Below are positions 51,674-61,338 of a DNA stretch of 64,000 nucleotides, in pieces (the first letter of the stretch is position 1; each line of letters starts with the position of its first letter). Origin of the DNA: Chitinasiproducens palmae (lineage in GTDB: Bacteria; Pseudomonadota; Gammaproteobacteria; Burkholderiales; Burkholderiaceae); contig NZ_FNLO01000010.1 in the NCBI RefSeq assembly GCF_900095735.1, forward strand, positions 90,094 through 154,093. The letters are read 5' to 3'. The translations under genes were made by a program, and so were the position numbers. The notes below the pieces were generated by a model. The model saw only the letters and a program-made list of their open reading frames with translations, was not told the DNA's origin and did no database searches.

Positions 51674-53740
51674 TCAATTGCCTTCGAGGAAGCTCTTCAG
51701 CTTGTCCGACCGGCTCGGGTGACGCAGCTTGCGCAGCGCCTTCGCCTCGATCTGACGGATGCGCTCGCGGGTGACGTCGAACTGCTTGCCGACCTCTTCC
51801 AGCGTGTGGTCCGTGTTCATCTCGATGCCAAAGCGCATCCGCAGCACCTTCGCTTCGCGCGGCGTGAGCGAATCGAGCACGTCCTTCACCACGTCGCGCA
51901 TGCTGCCATGCAGGGCGGCTTCGGCCGGTGCCACGGTGTTGCTGTCCTCGATGAAGTCGCCCAGATGCGAGTCGTCGTCGTCACCGATCGGCGTCTCCAT
52001 CGAGATCGGCTCCTTCGCGATCTTCATGATCTTCCGGATCTTGTCCTCCGGCATTTCCATCTTCTCGGCCAGCGTCGCCGGATCGGGTTCCAGCCCCGTT
52101 TCCTGCAGGATCTGGCGCGAGATCCGGTTCATCTTGTTGATCGTTTCGATCATGTGGACCGGAATCCGGATGGTCCGTGCCTGGTCGGCGATCGAACGCG
52201 TAATCGCCTGCCGGATCCACCACGTCGCATACGTCGAGAACTTGTAGCCGCGACGATATTCGAACTTGTCCACCGCCTTCATCAGGCCGATGTTGCCTTC
52301 CTGGATCAGATCCAGGAATTGCAGGCCGCGATTCGTGTACTTCTTCGCGATCGAGATCACCAGACGCAGGTTGGCCTCGGTCATCTCACGCTTGGCCTGG
52401 CGCGCCTTTAGTTCGCCTGCCGCCATCTGGCGGTTGGTTTCCTTCAGGTCCTGCAGCGGCAGCACGACCCGCGCCTGCAGATCGATCAGCTTCTGCTGCT
52501 GCTCGCGAATCGCCGGCACATTGCGCTCGAGCACGGCGCTGTACGAATGGCCCTCGGCAATGATGCGCGGCGCCCAGTCCAGGTCGGTCTCGCTGCCCGG
52601 CAGGCGCGTGATGAACTCGGTGCGCGGCATGCCGCACTTGTCGACCACGATGCCAAGGATTTGACGCTCGACCGAACGCACTTCCTCGACCTGCGCGCGC
52701 AGCGTGTCGCACAACCGCTCGACGGTCTTCGCGGTGAAGCGGATCGTCATCAATTCGGACTGGATCGCTTCCTGCGCTTCGAGATAAGGACGCGACTTGT
52801 AGCCTTCCTTCTCGTAGGCATCGCGCATCTTCTCGAACAGGTCGCTGATGCGCGCGAACTTTTCGAGCGACGCGGTGCGCAGCTTTTCCATCTGCGCGGC
52901 CGACGCCGAGGCCGACGCGGCACGGCCGCCGTCGTCCTCTTCCTCGCCGTCGCCTTCCTCGTCCGAGTCTTCGTCGGCCGCTGCCTCGTCGTCCTCGTCG
53001 TCGGCGGCCACGGCCACCTCTTCCTCGACGATTTCCTCGCCGGTCGTCTCGTCGAGCAGACCGTCGACGAGTTCGTCGATGCGCGACTCGTCATTCGCGA
53101 CGCGTTCGGCCAGGCCAAGGATGTCGGCAATGGTCGTCGGGCAGGCCGAGATCGCCTGCACCATGTGCTTCAGGCCGTCCTCGATCCGCTTCGCGATCTC
53201 GATTTCGCCTTCGCGGGTCAGCAGTTCGACCGTGCCCATCTCGCGCATGTACATGCGCACCGGGTCGGTCGTACGGCCGAATTCGGAGTCGACGGTAGAG
53301 AGCGCGACTTCCGCTTCTTCCTCGACTTCGTCGTCGCTGGCGGCGTTCGGCGCATTGTCGTTGAGCAGCAGCGTCTCGGCATCCGGCGCCTGCTCGTAGA
53401 CCGACACGCCCATGTCGCTGAACGTGCCGATGATGTTCTCGATCGCCTCGGCCTCGACGATGTCGTCGGGGAGGTGGTCGTTGATTTCGGCGTAGGTCAG
53501 GAAGCCGCGCTCCTTGCCCAGCTTGATCAGCGCGCGCAGCTTCTGGCGCCGTTCCTCGAGCTCCTCGGCCGTGCCCGGCTGGTGCGAAGCGAACGCGTCC
53601 TTGAGCAGCGCCTTTTCCTTGGCCCGGCGGTCGCGCGCCTTCTGCTTTTCGACCTTGCCGGTGCTGGCGCTTTCCGGAGCCGGTGTGGTCTCTTCGTCGT
53701 GGGAAACTTCGTTCAACGGTTTCTTCATGGAGTTCGCCAT
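51674..53740 (-). CDS. rpoD: RNA polymerase primary sigma factor RpoD
   Basis: The housekeeping sigma-70, 688 residues. Region 1.1 is followed by an acidic insert ([18 protein letters not shown] type) found in betaproteobacterial RpoD. Region 2 has [20 protein letters not shown], region 3 follows, and region 4.2 ends [20 protein letters not shown]. The ATG at 53740 (MANSMKK) is taken; one at 53728 is also possible. It is preceded by 1 kb without genes that includes an extended -10-like box. It lies downstream of dnaG, as in the classical macromolecular synthesis operon. Confidence 0.96.
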   Translation of the reverse strand: MANSMKKPLNEVSHDEETTPAPESASTGKVEKQKARDRRAKEKALLKDAFASHQPGTAEELEERRQKLRALIKLGKERGFLTYAEINDHLPDDIVEAEAIENIIGTFSDMGVSVYEQAPDAETLLLNDNAPNAASDDEVEEEAEVALSTVDSEFGRTTDPVRMYMREMGTVELLTREGEIEIAKRIEDGLKHMVQAISACPTTIADILGLAERVANDESRIDELVDGLLDETTGEEIVEEEVAVAADDEDDEAAADEDSDEEGDGEEEDDGGRAASASASAAQMEKLRTASLEKFARISDLFEKMRDAYEKEGYKSRPYLEAQEAIQSELMTIRFTAKTVERLCDTLRAQVEEVRSVERQILGIVVDKCGMPRTEFITRLPGSETDLDWAPRIIAEGHSYSAVLERNVPAIREQQQKLIDLQARVVLPLQDLKETNRQMAAGELKARQAKREMTEANLRLVISIAKKYTNRGLQFLDLIQEGNIGLMKAVDKFEYRRGYKFSTYATWWIRQAITRSIADQARTIRIPVHMIETINKMNRISRQILQETGLEPDPATLAEKMEMPEDKIRKIMKIAKEPISMETPIGDDDDSHLGDFIEDSNTVAPAEAALHGSMRDVVKDVLDSLTPREAKVLRMRFGIEMNTDHTLEEVGKQFDVTRERIRQIEAKALRKLRHPSRSDKLKSFLEGN

Positions 53741-54078
53741 AGCGGCCTCGTTGCCGTCGCATGTCGCGACGTGAAAGTCGGCCGGATGTTCCGTAATGCA
53801 ATACGCCGTCCGTACCGCGCTGCCTGTCCGACAAGGCTGCGACCCGGGCCTGCTGCCCTGTCGTGCCCGCTCACCGGCATGCATGCCGGGTACTATTGGC
53901 CGTCGCTCGCGGCCATCGGGGGGCCGATTCCGAGGTGTCCCGTCGCGCCATGCCCACTCGCATGCCGCCTCCACCCGTCTTGCGCGTCGCTCCACTGGAG
54001 CCGATCATGGCGTCATCCCGGCCCTGTCGCCGGCGCCTTGTGCGCTTGGGTAGAGACACTCGTTCACGGAAACCCTCG

Positions 54079-54087
54079 ATTATAGCA
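54079..54087 (-). promoter_or_regulatory. Candidate extended -10 promoter of rpoD
   Basis: TGCTATAAT on the minus strand, a perfect extended -10, about 340 bases upstream of the rpoD ATG. No matching -35 hexamer is seen at 17 bases. Confidence 0.45.
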
Positions 54088-54616
54088 CGCCATCAGCCTT
54101 TTTCCGGGCTAATTGCTTGTTTCGATGCGGCTATCTCGTCGGCAGGGAAGCAGATAGGGGTCGAATCCGCGATCACAAGAGGGGAAGGACGCACTGCCTG
54201 TGCCGAAGCGCAGCGGGATGCACACGGCCATTGCGCAGCCCCCAGCCGCAGTAGCATCGCGCCCCGCAACCCGGGCAGCGGCGCGGCAAGCGCGCCGGGC
54301 GCTCGGGGCACAAACCGGGGCCAGCACCCAGACAAGCAATCAGTGTTCAGTGCTCGAACACGGAACGCGAGACCCGGCTTTCGGCACGATGCCGGATCGC
54401 GCATGTGAGCGGAACGCGCGCACCGGCGACACCGCGTTCCAGCAGGCGGCCGTCGCCTGGGAAGCGCCCTTGCCGGGCATGCGCCCGCCCTTCGATCGCC
54501 GGCCATGTGCACGACAACCGTGACGAATCATGGCATTTGAGGGTGTCGCCGGCGCCCGACACCGTGAATCCGAGCCGCACTGCCGCCGGGGCCGCGATCG
54601 ATGTAAGCCGCGATTT

Positions 54617-54688
54617 AAGCCCTGATGCAAGCCCTGATGCAAGCCCTGATGCAAGCCCTGATGCAAGCCCTGATGCAAGCCCTGAGGG
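54617..54688. repeat. 12-bp tandem repeat, 5 perfect units plus 1
   Basis: AAGCCCTGATGC five times in perfect tandem, then one degenerate unit. It lies about 60 bases past the dnaG stop codon, between dnaG and rpoD. Confidence 0.95.
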
Positions 54689-54745
54689 TAAGCTCCGATG
54701 CAGCCCCGAGGCAAGCCAGCAGGGAGTCACCGGCCAGCCCTCCCT

Positions 54746-56710
54746 TCAGGCTTCGGTTGACGACACCGGCGCCAGGCCGCGCTTGAGTTCGATCGCCAGG
54801 CGCGAGAGCGCCGCGAACTCGGCCGTCTCGTCGGCGCTGAGCGCGCCCTGGCGGCTCAGGCGGCTGAGCCGTTCGCAGCAGGCGTCATACCGCATGCGGG
54901 CCAGCGCCCCGTGTACTTCCGCTTCCGCCGATTGCTCCAGCTCGCGATGGCGAGCGGCCTGCGCGGCGTCGCTCGGATCGTAGAGCAACAGGTCCCGCGC
55001 ATTTTCGTCGTAGCTGAGGATCTCGTCGAAGGCATCGACGAAGGTTTCCGCATAGGCGCTGCGGCGCAACGCATCGGCGAGATGCCGGAACTCGGCGTCG
55101 TCGCCGAGCGCCCGTGCCTGCTCGATGACCTCGGCGAACAGCGCGTGGTGGCGCGCGCAGAGCGCCAATGTATCGGTGGCGTCCGCATCCAGTGCCGCCG
55201 CGACCCGCGGGAACATCAGCAGGTTGCGCAGCGCCCGCTGCTCGGTGCCCACCACGCGCCGACGCTCGGCGAACGGCGCGGCCGCGACCCGGCGCGGGGC
55301 GGCGCTGGCGGCATGCAGCTCCACCTCGCAGAGTTCGGCCACTTCACCGACCGACAGCCCCAACCGATCGGCCAGCGCGTGCAGGATCTGCACGCGCAAT
55401 GCGTTCTTCGGCAACGCGCGCAGCAACGGTTTTGCGTCGAACAGCGCCTTGGCGCGTCCTTCGGGACGGTCCAGCGCCTTGCCGGCAACCGCTTCGCTCA
55501 GCAGGAAGTCGGAAAGCGGCGTGGCCCGCGCGATCTCCCCGGCGAAGGCCTCGCGGCCGAACTCGCGCACGAAGCTGTCCGGATCGTGCTCGGCCGGCAG
55601 GAACAGGAAGGCGATCTCGCGCTGATCGGCTGCATGTGGCAACGCGGCCTCGAGCGCGCGGCGCGCGGCGCGGCGGCCGGCCTTGTCGCCATCGAAGCTG
55701 AACACGATGCGATCGGTCTGGCGCACCAGCTTCTGCACGTGCACCGGCGTGCAGGCGGTGCCGAGCGTGGCAACCGCATTCGGAAAACCCAGCTGCGCCA
55801 GCGCGACGACGTCCATATAGCCTTCGACGACCAGCACGAAACCCTGTTCGCGGATCGCCTGGCGCGCCTCGAACAGCCCGTAGAGTTCGCTGCCCTTGCT
55901 GAACAGCGGCGTTTCCGGGGAATTCAGGTATTTCGGTTCGCCGCTGCCCAGCACCCGCCCACCGAAGGCGATGACCTTGCCGCGGCTGTTGCGGATCGGG
56001 AACATGATCCGATCGCGAAAGCGGTCATAGCGCCGCCCCTCGCCGTCCGGCCCGGATTTCTTCTCGCTGACCAGCACCAGTCCGGCGTCGACCAGCGCCG
56101 CGCTGTCGTAATCCACGCCCGCGGATGCGAGATTCTGCCAGCCGTCGGGCGCATAGCCGAGGCCGAAGCGCGCCGCGATCTCGCCGCTCAGCCCACGCCC
56201 TTTCAGATACTCGATCGCGACCGGCGCGCCGCGCAGTGCCCGACGATAGTAATCGCAGGCCAGTTGCATCACTTCCACCAACGGCGCCGCTTGCCGCGCG
56301 CTGGCCGCCGGCACCGCCGCCTCGACGTGCGAGCCATCGCCGTCCGGAGAAGCCGGCCCATCGCCGCCATGGCTCGCACCGGCGCGTGGCGGCGCGCCAC
56401 GCCCGCCCGGCCGGTTCGACTCCTGCGGCACGGTCAGGCCCTGGCTGTGCGCGAGGTCGGCGACCGCTTCCGGGAAACTCAGTCCCAGATGCTCCATCAG
56501 GAAGCTGATCGCGCTGCCATGCGCACCGCAGCCAAAGCAATGGTAGAACTGCTTGGTCGCGCTGACCGTGAACGACGGGCTCTTTTCGTTATGGAACGGG
56601 CACAGGCCGCTGTAGTTCGCACCGGCCTTCTTCAGTTTGACGTGCCGGCCGACCACCTCGACGATGTCGACGCGGTTCAGCAGGTCCTGGAGGAAGGCGT
56701 TCGGAATCAT
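54746..56710 (-). CDS. dnaG: DNA primase DnaG
   Basis: A 654-residue primase that makes RNA primers at replication forks. The N-terminal zinc site is CPFH (Cys37, His40) with CFGC (Cys58, Cys61). The Toprim core shows VVEGYMDVVAL and FSFDGDKAG. The C-terminal helicase-binding domain follows. A Gly/Pro/Ala-rich linker of about 45 residues (starting EPSNRPGG-like, near residues 100-145) separates zinc and core domains and is longer than in E. coli. The ATG at 56710 starts MIPNAFLQDLL, the conserved family start. Confidence 0.96.
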   Translation of the reverse strand: MIPNAFLQDLLNRVDIVEVVGRHVKLKKAGANYSGLCPFHNEKSPSFTVSATKQFYHCFGCGAHGSAISFLMEHLGLSFPEAVADLAHSQGLTVPQESNRPGGRGAPPRAGASHGGDGPASPDGDGSHVEAAVPAASARQAAPLVEVMQLACDYYRRALRGAPVAIEYLKGRGLSGEIAARFGLGYAPDGWQNLASAGVDYDSAALVDAGLVLVSEKKSGPDGEGRRYDRFRDRIMFPIRNSRGKVIAFGGRVLGSGEPKYLNSPETPLFSKGSELYGLFEARQAIREQGFVLVVEGYMDVVALAQLGFPNAVATLGTACTPVHVQKLVRQTDRIVFSFDGDKAGRRAARRALEAALPHAADQREIAFLFLPAEHDPDSFVREFGREAFAGEIARATPLSDFLLSEAVAGKALDRPEGRAKALFDAKPLLRALPKNALRVQILHALADRLGLSVGEVAELCEVELHAASAAPRRVAAAPFAERRRVVGTEQRALRNLLMFPRVAAALDADATDTLALCARHHALFAEVIEQARALGDDAEFRHLADALRRSAYAETFVDAFDEILSYDENARDLLLYDPSDAAQAARHRELEQSAEAEVHGALARMRYDACCERLSRLSRQGALSADETAEFAALSRLAIELKRGLAPVSSTEA

Positions 56711-56797
56711 GCGCGGCCTCCGCAAGGCAGCCGCGGCCATGCCCGGCGCGCCGAACGCGGCGCCGGCATCGCGTGCCCCTGGACGACCTTCATCGGC

Positions 56798-57247
56798 TCA
56801 CTGCCCGGCAAGCGCCGCCTTGACCTGCGCCGAGACCGCCGACATGTCCGCCTTGCCCGCCAGGCGGGGCTTGAGGAGCGCCATCACGCGGCCCATGTCC
56901 TGCGGCCCCGACGCTCCGGTCTCGGCCACGGCAGCGGAGACCTGCGCGGCGACCTCGGCGGCGTCGAGCTGGGCAGGCATATAGGCAGCGAGCACGGCCT
57001 GCTCGGCTTCCTCGCGCTCGGCCAGGTCCTCGCGGCCCGCGTTGCGGTATTGCTCGATCGCATCCCGTCGCTGCTTGATCAGTTTCTCGACCACCTGCGT
57101 GACCTGCGCGTCGTCCAGCGCGATCTGCTCGTCGACCTCGCGCTGCTTGATCGCCGCCAGCAGGAGTCGGATGGTGCCGAGGCGCGCCGTGTCGCGTGCG
57201 CGCATGGCGGCCTTCATGTCATCGGAGATACGTTCTTTCTGGCTCAT
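56798..57247 (-). CDS. yqeY: GatB/YqeY-domain protein
   Basis: A 149-residue helical protein of the YqeY family (LGTIRLLLAAIKQREVDEQ, YMPAQLDAAEVAAQV, MGRVMALLKPRLAGKADMS). It resembles the tRNA-binding tail of GatB, but its role is unknown. It commonly lies between rpsU and dnaG. The ATG at 57247 gives family length; one at 57283 would add 12 residues. An extended -10-like box lies 82 bases upstream. Confidence 0.9.
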   Translation of the reverse strand: MSQKERISDDMKAAMRARDTARLGTIRLLLAAIKQREVDEQIALDDAQVTQVVEKLIKQRRDAIEQYRNAGREDLAEREEAEQAVLAAYMPAQLDAAEVAAQVSAAVAETGASGPQDMGRVMALLKPRLAGKADMSAVSAQVKAALAGQ

Positions 57248-57328
57248 CGTGGCGTCGGCATGTGAAGCGCGCGCGCTCGTCATGCGGCGCGCGGCGGCCG
57301 CGGCGGGTTCGTCGCGGCGGATGCGCCG

Positions 57329-57337
57329 ACTATAGCA
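57329..57337 (-). promoter_or_regulatory. Candidate extended -10 promoter of yqeY
   Basis: TGCTATAGT on the minus strand, 82 bases before the yqeY ATG. No clear -35. Confidence 0.35.
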
Positions 57338-57364
57338 TGGGCTTCCCCGGCACCGCCGGCCGCC

Positions 57365-58579
57365 TCAGGCGGCGCGCGTCTGCTCGGCCGCGGCGCGCGC
57401 GGCGGCCACGCCGGACGCCCACGCCCACTGGAAGTTGTAGCCGCCAAGCCAGCCCGTCACATCGACCGCCTCGCCGACGAAGTACAGGCCCGGCACGGCG
57501 CGCGCCGCCAGCGTGGACGACGACAGGTCGCGCGTGTCGACGCCGCCACGGGTCACTTCGGCCTTGCGCCAGCCTTCGGTGCCGGCAGGCAGCACCTGCC
57601 ATGCATTGACCGCGGCGCCGAGCGCGCGCAGCGCGCGGTCCGGCAGGTCGGCCAGCCGCGCGTCGCCAGTCACGCCGGCGCGCGACAGGGCAGTCGCCAC
57701 CAGGCGGGCCGGCATTGCGTCGGCGAGCATGGTCGCGACGCTGCGACGGGCGCCATGCTTTTCGCCGATCAGCCATGCCGCCAGATCGCGTCCGGGGGCG
57801 AGGTCGATGACGATCGGTTCACCGCTGCGCCAGTAGCTGGAGATTTGCAGGATCGCGGGACCCGACAGCCCCCGATGCGTGAACAGCAGATCCTCGACGA
57901 AGCGGCCGGCGCTGGCGCCGGCACCGGTGCTCACGCCTGCTTCGACGGACAGGCCGGCCAACGCCGCGTAGGCATCCCACTGCGCGGTGAAGGTCAGCGG
58001 AACCAGCGCCGGCGTCGGCGACACGACGCGCAGACCGAAGCGTTCCGCAAGCCGATAGGCGAAGTCGCTGGCGCCGATCTTCGGGATCGACAGGCCTCCC
58101 GTGGCAATTACCAGCGCTGGCGCGGCCAGCGGACCGGCATCGGTGTGCAGCAGGAACGAGCCGTCGGACTCGCGCTGATAGTCGCGCACTTCGACCGGAT
58201 GGCGGATCGCGACCTGACCGGCGGCGCACTCGCGGCGCAGCACCTCGATGACCTGTTCGCTGGAGTCGTCGCAGAACAATTGCCCGCGATGCTTCTCATG
58301 CCAGCGCACACCATGCCGATTCAGCAGCGCGATGAAGTCGGCCGGCGTGTAGCGCGCCAGCGCGGAGCGACAGAAGCGGGGATTGTCCGACAGGAAGGCC
58401 GCAGGTCCGGCATCGCGGTTGGTGAAGTTGCAGCGTCCGCCGCCCGAGATGCGGATCTTTTCGGCGATCCGCTTCGCATGGTCGAGGACCACGACGCGCC
58501 GGCCAAGCTGTCCAGCAACCGCGGCACACATCAAACCCGCGGCGCCGGCGCCGAGCACCGCAATATCGAATTTTTCCAT
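57365..58579 (-). CDS. HI0933/BaiN-type FAD-dependent oxidoreductase
   Basis: A 404-residue flavoprotein of the HI0933 family, whose members include bile-acid reductase BaiN. The N-terminal FAD site is DIAVLGAGAAGLMCAAVAGQ, followed by KIRISGGGRCNFTN. The C-terminal FAD segment is LYFVGEAVDVTGWLGGYNFQWAWASG. Its physiological substrate in proteobacteria is unknown. The ATG at 58579 starts the fold directly. The frame is open far upstream through a 12-bp repeat array that would code for MRRQ repeats; this is not included. Confidence 0.9.
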   Translation of the reverse strand: MEKFDIAVLGAGAAGLMCAAVAGQLGRRVVVLDHAKRIAEKIRISGGGRCNFTNRDAGPAAFLSDNPRFCRSALARYTPADFIALLNRHGVRWHEKHRGQLFCDDSSEQVIEVLRRECAAGQVAIRHPVEVRDYQRESDGSFLLHTDAGPLAAPALVIATGGLSIPKIGASDFAYRLAERFGLRVVSPTPALVPLTFTAQWDAYAALAGLSVEAGVSTGAGASAGRFVEDLLFTHRGLSGPAILQISSYWRSGEPIVIDLAPGRDLAAWLIGEKHGARRSVATMLADAMPARLVATALSRAGVTGDARLADLPDRALRALGAAVNAWQVLPAGTEGWRKAEVTRGGVDTRDLSSSTLAARAVPGLYFVGEAVDVTGWLGGYNFQWAWASGVAAARAAAEQTRAA

Positions 58580-59002
58580 CCGGCATTGTAACGGCTGGCG
58601 CATCTGGCGGCGCATCTGGCGGCGCATCTGGCGGCGCATCTGGCGGCGCATCTGGCGGCGCATCTCGAGGCGCATCTCGAGGCGCATCTGGAGGCGCATC
58701 TGGAGGCGCAGCCAAATGCACATCGGAGGCATCGGAGGCATCGGCGCGGTCGTCGGCTGCCACTGCCCGGCGCGGGAGGGAGCCGGGCAAACGCGGTATA
58801 CTCGCGCGGCCAGTTTGGTCCCGCTTTGCCGTGCTTCGGCGCCGCTTCGGTCGTCGTCTTCGCTGGCTTCGCCCGACGCAACGCGCGCCCTGGCGTTGCT
58901 CGATACCGAGAGGCGAGGCAGCGAGCGCCCGATGACGCCATCGCTCGTGCCGCTGCGACCCTGCCCTTCGCCACACTCCCCATCCGTTTCCGGCACCAAC
59001 CC
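58580..59002. other. Divergent spacer with 12-bp array, 423 bp
   Basis: Between the flavoprotein gene and tsaD. It holds the 12-bp array, a 9-bp CATCGGAGG repeat near 58720-58745, and a TATACT box at 58797-58802 (plus) that may serve tsaD. Confidence 0.5.
58597..58704. repeat. 12-bp tandem repeat, 9 units
   Basis: Five copies of GGCGCATCTGGC, then two of GGCGCATCTCGA, then two of GGCGCATCTGGA, head to tail, starting 18 bases upstream of the flavoprotein start codon. Confidence 0.95.
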
Positions 59003-60046
59003 ATGCTCGTTCTCGGCATCGAAAGTTCCTGCGACGAAACCGGCCTCGCGCTCTACGAGACCGGTCACGGCTTGCGTGCTCATGCGCTGCATTCGCAGAT
59101 CGCCATGCACCGCGAGTACGGCGGCGTGGTGCCGGAACTGGCGTCGCGCGATCATATCCGCCGCGCCTTGCCCCTGCTGGAAACCGTGTTGGCGGAAGCG
59201 GGCGTCGGGCGGCAAGCGATCGATGCAATCGCGTACACGGCCGGCCCGGGTCTTGCCGGCGCGCTGCTGGTGGGCGCGAGCGTGGCGAATGGGCTGGCCT
59301 TTGCGCTCGACCGCCCGGTCGTGCCGATTCATCACCTCGAGGGTCATCTGCTCTCGCCCCTCCTTGCAGACCCGCCGCCGGCTTTCCCGTTCGTTGCCCT
59401 GCTGGTATCCGGCGGTCACACGCAACTGATGCGCGTCGACGACGTCGGCGAATACACGATACTCGGCGAAACGCTGGACGACGCGGCGGGCGAGGCCTTC
59501 GACAAGACGGCCAAGCTGCTCGGCCTTGGTTACCCCGGTGGTCCGGCGGTGTCGGCGCTTGCGGCACAGGGGCGGCCGGGCGCGGTAACGCTGCCGCGGC
59601 CGATGCGTCATTCCGGCGATCTGGATTTCAGCTTCAGCGGTCTGAAGACAGCCGTCCTGACGCAGGTGCGGGCGGCTGAACGCGACGGACGGCTCGACGA
59701 CGCGTGCCGCGCCGACATCGCACGCGGCTTCGTCGACGCGGTCGTCGACGTGCTGGCCGAGAAGTCGCTCTCGGCGTTGCGGGCGAACGGGCTTGGCCGT
59801 CTGGTCGTCGCCGGCGGTGTCGGCGCCAACCAGCAGTTGCGCGAGCGGCTGAACGCGCTGGCTGCCAAGCGACGCTTCACCGTCCACTACCCCGATCTGG
59901 CCCTCTGCACGGACAACGGGGCGATGATTGCGCTGGCCGGCGCCTTGCGGCTCGCGCGTTGGCCCGAACAGGCGACCCGCGACTATCGCTACGGCGTCAG
60001 CCCGCGCTGGGAACTGGGCAAGCCGCAGCCGCGTCGCGCCGCCTGA
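59003..60046 (+). CDS. tsaD: tRNA A37 threonylcarbamoyltransferase TsaD
   Basis: A 347-residue ASKHA-fold enzyme that, with TsaB and TsaE, transfers threonylcarbamoyl to A37 of ANN-decoding tRNAs. The iron ligands are in HHLEGH (His111, His115), as in E. coli. Other family motifs are [46 protein letters not shown] and [12 protein letters not shown]. The ATG at 59003 begins [12 protein letters not shown]. Terminated by a shared hairpin. Confidence 0.96.
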   Translation: MLVLGIESSCDETGLALYETGHGLRAHALHSQIAMHREYGGVVPELASRDHIRRALPLLETVLAEAGVGRQAIDAIAYTAGPGLAGALLVGASVANGLAFALDRPVVPIHHLEGHLLSPLLADPPPAFPFVALLVSGGHTQLMRVDDVGEYTILGETLDDAAGEAFDKTAKLLGLGYPGGPAVSALAAQGRPGAVTLPRPMRHSGDLDFSFSGLKTAVLTQVRAAERDGRLDDACRADIARGFVDAVVDVLAEKSLSALRANGLGRLVVAGGVGANQQLRERLNALAAKRRFTVHYPDLALCTDNGAMIALAGALRLARWPEQATRDYRYGVSPRWELGKPQPRRAA

Positions 60047-60087
60047 AACGGGCGCACCATGCGGCTCGAATCGCCGTCCCTACAAAC

Positions 60088-60127
60088 AAAACGCCGCCGA
60101 CGAAGAAGCCTTCGCCGGCGGCGTTTT
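60088..60127. terminator. Bidirectional terminator between tsaD and folE2
   Basis: Stem AAAACGCCGCCG pairing with CGGCGGCGTTTT around a 16-base loop with internal pairing. A and T runs flank it on both sides. Confidence 0.88.
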
Positions 60128-60176
60128 CATTTCGGCTGCCGCGGCCGGGCCGCCGCGCTAGCAGCGCGAACCGGTC

Positions 60177-60992
60177 TCAGCGCAGCGCAATGCGCTTGTC
60201 GTGCTCGATCAACGCATAGGCGCTGTGATTGTGGATCGACTCGAAGTTCTCGGCTTCGAGCACATAGGCTGCAACCGCCGGCTCGGTGTTCAGGCGGACA
60301 GCGATGTCGCGCACCAGATCCTCGACGAACTTCGGGTTCTCGTAGGCGCGCTCGGTGACGAACTTCTCATCCGGACGCTTGAGCAGGCCCCACAATTCGC
60401 AGGACGCCGCTTCCTCGGCGATGCGCACTAGCGCATCGATCGAGATTTCGCCCGACAGTTCCGCGTCGATCGTGACGTGGGACCGCTGGTTGTGTGCGCC
60501 GTATTGCGAAATTTCCTTCGAGCACGGGCACAGGCTCGTCACCGGTACCAGCACCTTCAGGCGCAGACCGGCCGGCTGCCCCGCGCGTGCATGGGCGACC
60601 AGCGTGACCTGGTAGTCCAGCAGGCTGCGCACGCCGGACACGGGCGCCACCTTGGAGATGAAATACGGGAAGGTGACGGCGATCCGGCCCGACTCGGACT
60701 CCAGACGCAACAACATCTCCTGCGCCATCGCGCCGAACGACGCGGCATCGAAAGGCTGCGCATGGTCTTCCAGCAGCGCGACGAAGCGCGACATGTGCGT
60801 GCCCTTCTGCTCCGGCGGCAGATGCACGTCTAGGTCGAAGGTGCCGACGCTCGGTTGCACGCCGCCGTCGGCCGTGCGCACGCTGATCGGGTGGCGCACG
60901 CCACGCACGCCAACGCGCTGAATCGGGATCTGGCGCGTATCGACGCTGCTCTGCACGTCCGGCATCGCGAAGCCAGGGATCATTTGGTTCAT
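60177..60992 (-). CDS. folE2: GTP cyclohydrolase FolE2
   Basis: A 271-residue type IB GTP cyclohydrolase I that makes dihydroneopterin triphosphate for folate and related pathways. It can use metals other than zinc, unlike FolE. Family features: [44 protein letters not shown] with the active-site Cys, and [15 protein letters not shown] at 61004 upstream is an alternative start. Neither has a strong ribosome binding site. Confidence 0.93.
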   Translation of the reverse strand: MNQMIPGFAMPDVQSSVDTRQIPIQRVGVRGVRHPISVRTADGGVQPSVGTFDLDVHLPPEQKGTHMSRFVALLEDHAQPFDAASFGAMAQEMLLRLESESGRIAVTFPYFISKVAPVSGVRSLLDYQVTLVAHARAGQPAGLRLKVLVPVTSLCPCSKEISQYGAHNQRSHVTIDAELSGEISIDALVRIAEEAASCELWGLLKRPDEKFVTERAYENPKFVEDLVRDIAVRLNTEPAVAAYVLEAENFESIHNHSAYALIEHDKRIALR

Positions 60993-61338
60993 GACGTTAT
61001 TCACCGGCTATCCGGTTGTTTCGGCCGCATCTTGTCGACCGGAGTGAAAAACGAGGCGCGGCGGACGGCGCACCGAACGAAGCCGCCGAGCTTGTCGATT
61101 CCGCGGCGCGGCGGCCCACGAGGGCACGGCAGTCTGTCGAAAACCGGACACGTCCAGAGGCGTCGGCATGACGCCGCGACCCGGCTGCGGCCCTAGTCCG
61201 TTCCCACGCCGAAAGGCACCGCCACGATCGGTCTCATCGACCCGCTTCATCAACCCGCCTCATCAGCCCGCTTCACCGACCCGCCGCGCCATGCCTGACC
61301 ATACGGCATGCACGCGGGCGATCGAACGGCCGCCATGC

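Larger units (their letters stand above)
53741..54745. other. Intergenic region between dnaG and rpoD, 1.0 kb
   Basis: Contains a candidate rpoD promoter at 54079-54087 and a 12-bp repeat array at 54617-54688. Repeat-derived open frames occur but no gene is supported. Confidence 0.5.

Noticed and set aside
58597-58704. CRISPR or coding repeat protein at the 12-bp array
   Set aside because: No spacers are present; the coding version would be an Arg/Met/Gln repeat lacking a start and ribosome binding site.
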